Shown here: one piece after another, positions 26,314 through 33,400 of the stretch | How positions within the stretch are numbered: the first letter of the stretch is position 1 | How the letters are laid out: every line of letters starts with the position of its first letter | Assembly: GCF_016595215.1 (NCBI RefSeq) | Contig: NZ_JAENHK010000010.1 | Location: forward strand, 1,287,390-1,351,389 | DNA from: Chryseobacterium paridis | GTDB taxonomy: Bacteria > Bacteroidota > Bacteroidia > Flavobacteriales > Weeksellaceae | Length of the DNA stretch: 64,000 nucleotides | Direction: 5' to 3' | Notes under the pieces: model-generated | The model's input: the letters and a program-made list of their open reading frames with translations, nothing else | Databases searched by the model: none | What the model was told of the DNA's origin: nothing | Position numbers and translations under genes: made by a program

Positions 26314-26481
26314 ATGATTAACAAATTTTATACAAAATACATTTTTTTAGCTGTATCTATTATTAATATCATTCTCCAATTATCAGAAAAGCCAATTAAG
26401 ATTTCTAATTGGATAAGTGGTATTGGTTTTTTAGTTTTATCTATTATGCACTTTATTAATGAAAGCAAAAAGAAAAAATGA
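26314..26481 (+). CDS. Small two-helix membrane protein, immunity candidate (55 residues)
   Basis: ATG 26314-26316, stop TGA 26479-26481. Two hydrophobic helices (about 8-23 and 33-48) with a lysine-rich C-terminal tail (SKKKK) give an inside-facing cationic end. Size, topology and place right after bacteriocin-like peptides match typical immunity proteins. Its end overlaps the next gene by 23 bp in another frame, indicating tight coupling. No family recognised. Confidence 0.65.
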   Translation: MINKFYTKYIFLAVSIINIILQLSEKPIKISNWISGIGFLVLSIMHFINESKKKK

Positions 26482-27121
26482 AAATTTTATACTTTTCATA
26501 AGTATACTTGCATGCTATTTTCTGCTTTTATATCTGGATAGGAGTTTTATTACTACAAGTTCAAAAATAATAGACTTTCTTGCTAAAGACTATCCTAATG
26601 AGGTAATACAAAACTATATAGAAGGTCAGAAAAAATGGAGGTGGATCAACTATATAATCACTCCATTATTTATTAGTATCAAAATTTCAATGGTTGTTTT
26701 TTGTTTAAACTTTATTAAACTATTAGATTTACCTGGTTTAGAAAATATAAAATTTTCAGATTTACTAAGTTTGGTTTTAATTGCAGAGGTTGTATTCGTT
26801 ATTGCCGGTTTCTATAAGTTTGCCAACTTTTATTGGATAGATACAGATTACACAATGGAAACACTGCAAATGTATTATCCGATTTCTTTAATAAACATCC
26901 GAGAATATATATCAACGGAAAAGTGGTTGGCCTACCCTTTACAACTAGTCAACCTCTTTGAATTATTTTATTGGGGGATTCTAGCTTGGGGGATTTGGGA
27001 ACTTTCAGAAAATAAAATCAGCTTTCCAAAATCCTTAGGTTTAATATCCATTACTTATGGCGCTGCTCTATTCTTTTGGGTAGTTGTAGTTTCTTTTTTT
27101 ATACTAACCGCACAGTATTAA
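26459..27121 (+). CDS. Multi-spanning membrane protein of the bacteriocin-like locus
   Basis: 220 residues with about five membrane segments (near 10-27, 66-88, 98-120, 160-182, 190-216) and a basic start MKAKRKNENF. I do not recognise a domain. It overlaps the small two-helix gene and precedes the thioredoxin-like and exporter genes. It could be a second immunity protein, since two-peptide systems may need one, or an accessory export factor. Base composition is like its AT-rich neighbours. Confidence 0.65.
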   Translation: MKAKRKNENFILFISILACYFLLLYLDRSFITTSSKIIDFLAKDYPNEVIQNYIEGQKKWRWINYIITPLFISIKISMVVFCLNFIKLLDLPGLENIKFSDLLSLVLIAEVVFVIAGFYKFANFYWIDTDYTMETLQMYYPISLINIREYISTEKWLAYPLQLVNLFELFYWGILAWGIWELSENKISFPKSLGLISITYGAALFFWVVVVSFFILTAQY

Positions 27122-27209
27122 AATCTAAAATTCAGACTTCAGGATTTAGAGCTTATATAATAATTTCTAAAACTCTTCCACAATCTGTTACTAATCTTAA
27201 AAATGAAAA

Positions 27210-27731
27210 ATGATGAAAATTTTAAAAGTATTTGCCATCACTATTCCTATTCTATTAATAACCTTAATCGTTTATTTATTCTTAAACTTCCAAGAAAAAA
27301 AAGAAAAAATAGATGCATTAAAAAACCTCCCTACATTTTATCTTAAGACAATTAATAAGAGTTCTTTTACACAAGATGATTTAATCCGAGATAAGACTAA
27401 AATTATAGTTTATTTTAACCCTGCCTGTCATTTCTGTCAAGTAGAAGCAAAGGAATTATCAAAAAACATTCATAAGTATCAAAATATTCAATGGATATGG
27501 ATTGCCAGTGAGCCTATAGAGAACATCAAGCAGTTTGCACAAAAATACAATCTGGATAAAATTCCTAATGTCTATTGGTGCTATGACGAAATGGCAACGC
27601 TCTATCAAAAATTGGGAATGAACTCTGTTCCTTATTTTTTAGTTTATAATAAAAACAACCAATTAATTAAAAGAAATTCAGGAGCTATAAAGTTAGAAAA
27701 AATCACACATTCTATTGATGAAAGAAAATAA
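27210..27731 (+). CDS. Membrane-anchored thioredoxin-like protein with CHFC motif
   Basis: 173 residues. An N-terminal helix (7-26) anchors it with the domain outside the cytoplasm. The fold has VYFNPACHFCQVEAKEL (Cys73-His-Phe-Cys76) and the cis-proline loop NSVPYFLVYN, so it is a functional-looking TlpA/peroxiredoxin-type oxidoreductase. The CxHxC-like dipeptide His-Phe suggests an oxidising, DsbA-like potential. Since both peptides upstream carry two cysteines, it probably forms or proof-reads their disulfides; this is inference. It overlaps the exporter start by 14 bp. Confidence 0.8.
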   Translation: MMKILKVFAITIPILLITLIVYLFLNFQEKKEKIDALKNLPTFYLKTINKSSFTQDDLIRDKTKIIVYFNPACHFCQVEAKELSKNIHKYQNIQWIWIASEPIENIKQFAQKYNLDKIPNVYWCYDEMATLYQKLGMNSVPYFLVYNKNNQLIKRNSGAIKLEKITHSIDERK

Positions 27732-29817
27732 AATTATAAAAAAAACATTTTCGCTTCAGAAGGACTTAACTGATTGTGGAGTTGGTTGTCTTCAGTCTTT
27801 GGTACGCTATTATGGCGGGGCTATCTCACTAGAAACTTTGCGTGAAAAAAGTGGAACCACTAAAGCAGGCACCACTCTTTTGGGATTACATCAATGCGCT
27901 AATTCAATCGGTTTTGATGCAGAAGGATGTCAAGCTGATCTCAATGCACTTATTGAACATAAAAAACCAGTCATCTTACATATTATTATAGATCAAAAAC
28001 TTGAACATTATGTTATATGCTATTCTTACAATCATGATGGAAATCATCTGTTTCTTATCGGAGATCCTGCAAAAGGTCTAGAACATTGGACGAAGGAATA
28101 TTTGGAGGAAGTATGGAAGTCCAAAGCCTGTCTTATTCTTCAACCTAATGATCAGTTTCAGAAAAGAAAACAAACAAATACAGAGAAAAAGAAATGGCTT
28201 AAAAGTCTGGTTAAAGAAGATAAGGAAGTTATTTATACTATTATCTTTCTTGGAGTTATTTTTACTTTGTTAGGAATGACGATGTCCATTTTTTCACAGA
28301 AATTGATCGATGACATTCTCCCAAAGAATAAAACATCGGTCTTATTATTGAACATTTTATTCCTTGGATTGCTTCTTTTTGCTAAAGTAATTATTCATAC
28401 CCTTAGGGAGCTTTACATTATTAAACAAAATCAATCATTTAATAAAAGGATTAATAATAAATTTTATGCCTCCTTACTCCATCTCCCAAAGCTATTTTTT
28501 GATAGTCGAAAGATTGGAGATTTTGTTGCAAGGCTTAATGATACGCAAAGAATTCAAACGGTTATTAAGCAGTTAATTACTAATACAGCTGTTGATGTTT
28601 TAGGTATTTTAATAGCAATAATATTTCTTTTCTTTTACTCTTGGAAACTTGCTTTAGTTTGTCTTGTTTTCTCACCGTTAATTTTCTACCTCATCTTCCG
28701 TTTTAATAAAAAAATCATTGATGCTCAGAGAGCTGTAATGCAATCTTACAGTACTAATGAGGCTAATTACATAGACAGTATCAGAGGGATAGAAGTAATT
28801 AAAGGATTCTCTAAACAAGATGTCTTCATTAGAAGAAATGAGACTATTTTTGGTCTTTTCCAAATAAAAATTTTTGAACTTGGAAAACTTAATCTAACCA
28901 TTTCAATGTATTCTGGAATAATTTTAGTTTTTTTCCTTTTATTCATTGTTATTTTTTCCTCTTATCAGGTTTTAAATAATACAATTAAGGTAGGTGAGTT
29001 AATAGCAATTTTAGGTATTTCCAGTTCCTTACTTTCTTCAATTACGAATCTAGCTTTGATATTTATTCCTATACAAGAGGCCAAAGTAGCCTTTGAAAGA
29101 ATGTTTGAGTATTCTTCTTTGGAAAAAGAAAAAACAGATGGTTTAGAAATCACTGATATTCTAGATATTAATCTCAAAAATATTGATTTTAGATTTAATG
29201 GAAGAAGTAAGCTGCTCAATCAAATATCCTTTTTTCTACAGAAAGGAAAGATAACCTGCCTTCTAGGAGAAAGCGGAAATGGTAAAACAACTTTGACAGA
29301 AATTTTGCAAAAAAATTACCTCCCCGAAAATGGAGAAATAATAGTCAATAAAAACATTCATTTAAAAGATATTTCTATAATTAGCTGGCGAAGCTTAACT
29401 GCAGTTGTCCCACAAAATGTACAGCTGTTTAATGGAAATGTCTTAGAAAACATTATTCTTGATAAGCAGGTTAATGAACTGAAACTGCAAGAGCTACTTT
29501 CACTTGGTTTTGATAGATTTATTGTCTCACTTCCCCAAGGTTTTTCAACTGTAGTTGGGGAAGAAGGAGTTAATTTATCTGGTGGTCAAAAACAGTTACT
29601 TGGTTGGATGCGTGCATTATATCACAATCCACAATTTTTAATTTTAGACGAACCAACTTCTTCACTTGATCAAGAAAACAAAAAGTTCATTCAGGATTTA
29701 ATACAAAAACTGAAATCAGAAAAAATGATTTTCATTATAAGTCACTATGTAAATGAAATAAAAGAAATTTCTGATGAAATTTTATTTATAAAAAATAAGC
29801 AAATCTTCAAAGTTTAA
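27718..29817 (+). CDS. Peptidase-containing ABC transporter (C39 PCAT)
   Basis: From ATG 27718 (a TTG three bases earlier is less likely) the protein has 699 residues. The C39 peptidase domain shows Gln14, Cys20 in TDCGVGC, His97 in LEHYVI and Asp116 in GDP, a complete catalytic set. Six membrane helices follow, then the ATPase: Walker A LGESGNGKTT, signature LSGGQKQ, Walker B FLILDEPTSSLD and H-loop ISH. It should cut double-glycine-type leaders and export the peptides. No HlyD adaptor is encoded in this locus, which is unusual in a two-membrane cell. Confidence 0.95.
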   Translation: MKENKIIKKTFSLQKDLTDCGVGCLQSLVRYYGGAISLETLREKSGTTKAGTTLLGLHQCANSIGFDAEGCQADLNALIEHKKPVILHIIIDQKLEHYVICYSYNHDGNHLFLIGDPAKGLEHWTKEYLEEVWKSKACLILQPNDQFQKRKQTNTEKKKWLKSLVKEDKEVIYTIIFLGVIFTLLGMTMSIFSQKLIDDILPKNKTSVLLLNILFLGLLLFAKVIIHTLRELYIIKQNQSFNKRINNKFYASLLHLPKLFFDSRKIGDFVARLNDTQRIQTVIKQLITNTAVDVLGILIAIIFLFFYSWKLALVCLVFSPLIFYLIFRFNKKIIDAQRAVMQSYSTNEANYIDSIRGIEVIKGFSKQDVFIRRNETIFGLFQIKIFELGKLNLTISMYSGIILVFFLLFIVIFSSYQVLNNTIKVGELIAILGISSSLLSSITNLALIFIPIQEAKVAFERMFEYSSLEKEKTDGLEITDILDINLKNIDFRFNGRSKLLNQISFFLQKGKITCLLGESGNGKTTLTEILQKNYLPENGEIIVNKNIHLKDISIISWRSLTAVVPQNVQLFNGNVLENIILDKQVNELKLQELLSLGFDRFIVSLPQGFSTVVGEEGVNLSGGQKQLLGWMRALYHNPQFLILDEPTSSLDQENKKFIQDLIQKLKSEKMIFIISHYVNEIKEISDEILFIKNKQIFKV

Positions 29818-29873
29818 TGTCAGAAAGATCATTCGAACATTCGTGACTAAATAACAAGCAAATCCATCAATCA

Positions 29874-29903
29874 AAAAACTCCTCAGAAATCTGAGGAGTT
29901 TGT
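29874..29903. terminator. Bidirectional terminator between exporter and ecotin genes
   Basis: AAACTCCTCAGA (29876-29887), loop AA, TCTGAGGAGTTT (29890-29901), a 12-bp perfect stem between convergent genes ending at 29817 (+) and 29925 (-). Confidence 0.85.
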
Positions 29904-29924
29904 ATTTATAAGAATAAAGTGAAA

Positions 29925-30413
29925 TTACTTCTGAACTGCTTTCTTCATTCCAGCATCCGGACGTAAAACTCTATAACGTACTTCTAAGTCTTTTGGCACA
30001 TAAAATACCAATGGTAATTTACTGTTGTATCTTACAATGTCAGGTTTGATATAAACGAACTTTTTTGTTGCTTTTTTATTCATACAACCCATTAAAGTTC
30101 CCGCAGTTTCTCCATTGGATTCTACTTCATAATAATTGTAACCCCATCCCTGAAGATCCTGAGACTTTACACTACCCATTAAAAAATAATTATTACAATC
30201 CAACATCTTTTCTGTTCCTACAAAATATTCAACTTTTAAATCCTGTTCGTTTTTTGCAACAGGAAGCTGAATATAAACTTGCTTGTATCCATCTTTTGCC
30301 TTAGGGAACATTTCAATTTCCAATTTTTCAAACTTTTCTACTTTCTTTTGAGCAAAAGTATTTACTCCAATCATCATAACTAATCCTGCGATTAATGTTT
30401 TTGAAAATTTCAT
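29925..30413 (-). CDS. eco: Ecotin, periplasmic serine protease inhibitor
   Basis: 162 residues with a signal peptide (ending NTFAQ). Diagnostic segments: DGYKQVYIQLP, the VEYFVGTEKMLDCNNYFLMG region with the first disulfide Cys, GTLMGCM carrying the reactive loop with the second Cys, and RYNSKLPLVFYVPKDLEVRYRVLRPD. Aligned with E. coli ecotin (TMMAC), the P1 residue is Leu rather than Met. Ecotins block trypsin-, chymotrypsin- and elastase-like enzymes. It is 41 bp downstream of an alpha-2-macroglobulin gene, a second protease trap, so the two probably form one defence operon. Confidence 0.9.
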   Translation of the reverse strand: MKFSKTLIAGLVMMIGVNTFAQKKVEKFEKLEIEMFPKAKDGYKQVYIQLPVAKNEQDLKVEYFVGTEKMLDCNNYFLMGSVKSQDLQGWGYNYYEVESNGETAGTLMGCMNKKATKKFVYIKPDIVRYNSKLPLVFYVPKDLEVRYRVLRPDAGMKKAVQK

Positions 30414-30454
30414 ATTTTTCTATTTAATTTTTACTGATTCTCTAAAGCCAAAAA

Positions 30455-33400
30455 TCATTCCAAAATCTGAACATTATTTCCTTTCGTATGAGCATTCATC
30501 TGCGGTGCATAGTAATTCTGCATTGTGGTAATGCCATTTGAGAACTTTCCGGATGCATTAGCAACATAATCATATTCAAACACATATTTACCTTTTGGCA
30601 TATATTGAATATAGAAATTTGTAGACGCATCTTTAGTAGATTGATAATATCCTAAATTATTTTTCCATTGGTATGAAGAAATTACATCTACAGGTTCAAA
30701 TCCAGCTGCTCTCATATCTTTAATGTGAATGTATTCCATTGCACGATCAGTATTCAGAATCATTCTTACTGTCACTTTATCTCCAACTTTTAATGGGGTA
30801 TCAGCAGAAATTTTCTGCAACTCTTCACCATTTGCTGTTTTCACTTTTTTATACAGCTCTTTTGTAATAGAGATATAATTTTCAGATGATTTTATTTTAT
30901 CCAGATCCTCATAATACTGCCAGAATAATCCACCCTGAACAATCCCGGGACCAGGTTTTGTTATGGTAACTGTACTTAGGTTTTTATCCACAACATCTGT
31001 TTTCACCGTTGATTTTACATATCCTGTTGCCTGTGTTTGTGGAGTTAATTCTTTTCCACCCCAAACGATTTTTGCTTTATCGCTTTCAGCGCCTGTCCAG
31101 GATTTTCCTGAATTTAATATCGTGAAAATCACTTCCGAAGTTCCTCTTGAACTTCCCCATGAATTGACCTCTTTTTGAGTTACCAACCAGATCTTCATGT
31201 CCTCGATGAACTTCTGATCGTTGGGTTTAAGTTTATTAAAGGCTTCTAATGCTCCTGCATGGTTCACTACTTTTGAACTGAACCAACCCCAATCATTAAG
31301 GTTCTGTTTCCAGTATATCCCTTGTGTTTTAGTATCTGTAGAAGTTTCTTTAAGATAAGTCATTAATTTATCAGAAGTTTCCTTCATTCCATAATCATTC
31401 ATCAATAAAGCAGCACGGTGAAGTCCAAAGAATGTAAAGTCGGTGATTTTTGCCGTTTTTGCTTTTTGTTTCACCAAAGATTTCAGAGTTGCCCCTTTTC
31501 CTTTGAGAGGGTATTGTTTTTCCCAATAATTTCGGGTATCCAAATAATCCAATGCCCAGTTATTCCAGACATTCTCTTTCACATCTGCATATTTGTTAAT
31601 TTCATTATCTACATAATTTACCAATTGGGCAACCATTTCATTTTGAGCTGAACTCTGGTAATCTTTCACATTATCTTTTAACCATAAATTGATCTTTCCT
31701 AAGTTTTTAAGAATATACAATGAAACTCCATAAGAGCTTGGATAACCTGAGTACCATGAGAAACCACCATCAGGGTTTTGCAGCTTTTTGAAATCATCCC
31801 AATCCTGATTGATTGAGTTTTTCATTGTATTGGCATCAAACAGCAATGCTAATTTTTGCATTTGTTCCTGCTCGTTTTTACTTTCCAGTACCCACGGTGT
31901 TTCCTCTAATAACAATTGTTTTAATTCCTGATTTTTCTCAAGATTAGAGTTCAATAATCCTTTACTCTGATACTCTTCAAATATTGTTTTCATTTTTGGA
32001 TTCGCTTTGAAAATTTCAGAAGCTAAAACATCAGCAAACCATTTATTGAAGACCACATCGGCAGAATTGTTTGCATCATTTTTAAGACTTGGCAGCGCAA
32101 ACATAATTTCCCAAATCGGATTGGTTGTTAATTCCAACGTATTTGAAACATTCCCAATACTTGTTGATGTAGCATCTTTAAGGTTATCAAGAATAAAGGT
32201 CTTGGTTTCTCCTTCTTTTACGAAAACAGGAACAGCGTCTGTAACCAGCATTCTATTTGGTAAAATAGCAATCGCCTGCTGTTCCCCATCAGAATAAGTA
32301 CCCGCTTTTGCCACGACTTTTAAAATGATAGAAGAAACATTATTTGGAACTTTTACTTTCCATGTTACCACCGAATTTCCGTTTTCAGCCAAATCAAAGT
32401 TCTGAGTATTTGAATTCAAACCAAATTTTGTCGAAACGTCTTCGTTGGTAAAGGCATCCAGGATTTGTAAAATTGCGGAACCGTTTAAACGTTTAGCAGT
32501 TAAGTTAGAAAGTTTTGACTGAAGATTCAGTTCATCTCCTTCTCTTAAGAATCTCGGATAATTTGGAGTTACTGAAAATTCTTTTTGAGTAACTACTTGT
32601 TTTTCTAAGGTTGCAGCTCTTGCATCTTTTGTATGAGCAAGGAACATCAGTTTCCATTTCGTCAATGCTTCCGGAGAAGTAAATTCAAAACTTACATTAC
32701 CTTGTGCATCTGTTTTTAGGTCTGGATAGAAGAATGCGGTTTCATTAAGATTTTGACGAACGGGTACTTTTTCTAAAGATTCTGCATCAGCGCTACCATC
32801 TTCATCAGCCAATGCCACTTCCGCTTTAGTTTCCATTGATTTATTTTGTACCGCATATCCTGTAACTACAACTTCCTCAATACTTTGTGTTTTAGCTGTA
32901 TCAGCTGCAACAGCAGGAGCTGGTAATGCTTTGTTATAAGCCACATTACCACGAATTCTTACTCCACCCGCTCTTCCTTGCAATTTCTTAGGCATAGCAT
33001 CGTCATAATAAATTGAATTATCAAACCAGTTGAACTGTGGAACATCCACATAAGCCCCATTTAAATATTTCAACCTCTTCTGATAGTATTTTTGTAAAAG
33101 ATTCTGTCTGATATCATAAGAGGTTATAACAGTATAAGGAATATATAGATTTTCCCAATTGAAGCTGTTTGCAGCAAACTGATCAAGGGACATATCGTAC
33201 ATATTAGCCAATACCTCAGCATTAATCTTTTCTTTATCGTTTCCTAAAACTTTTACTGACCATTTTTCTTTAGAATTAGGTTCTAATTTATCTCTGAACG
33301 TAACGGTTTCGATTTTCAGAGGCTGTTCAGAATCTTTTATTTTTAAATTAACCGATTCCGTTTGTACATCGTTAAATGCTATCACCTGAAATTGAATATT

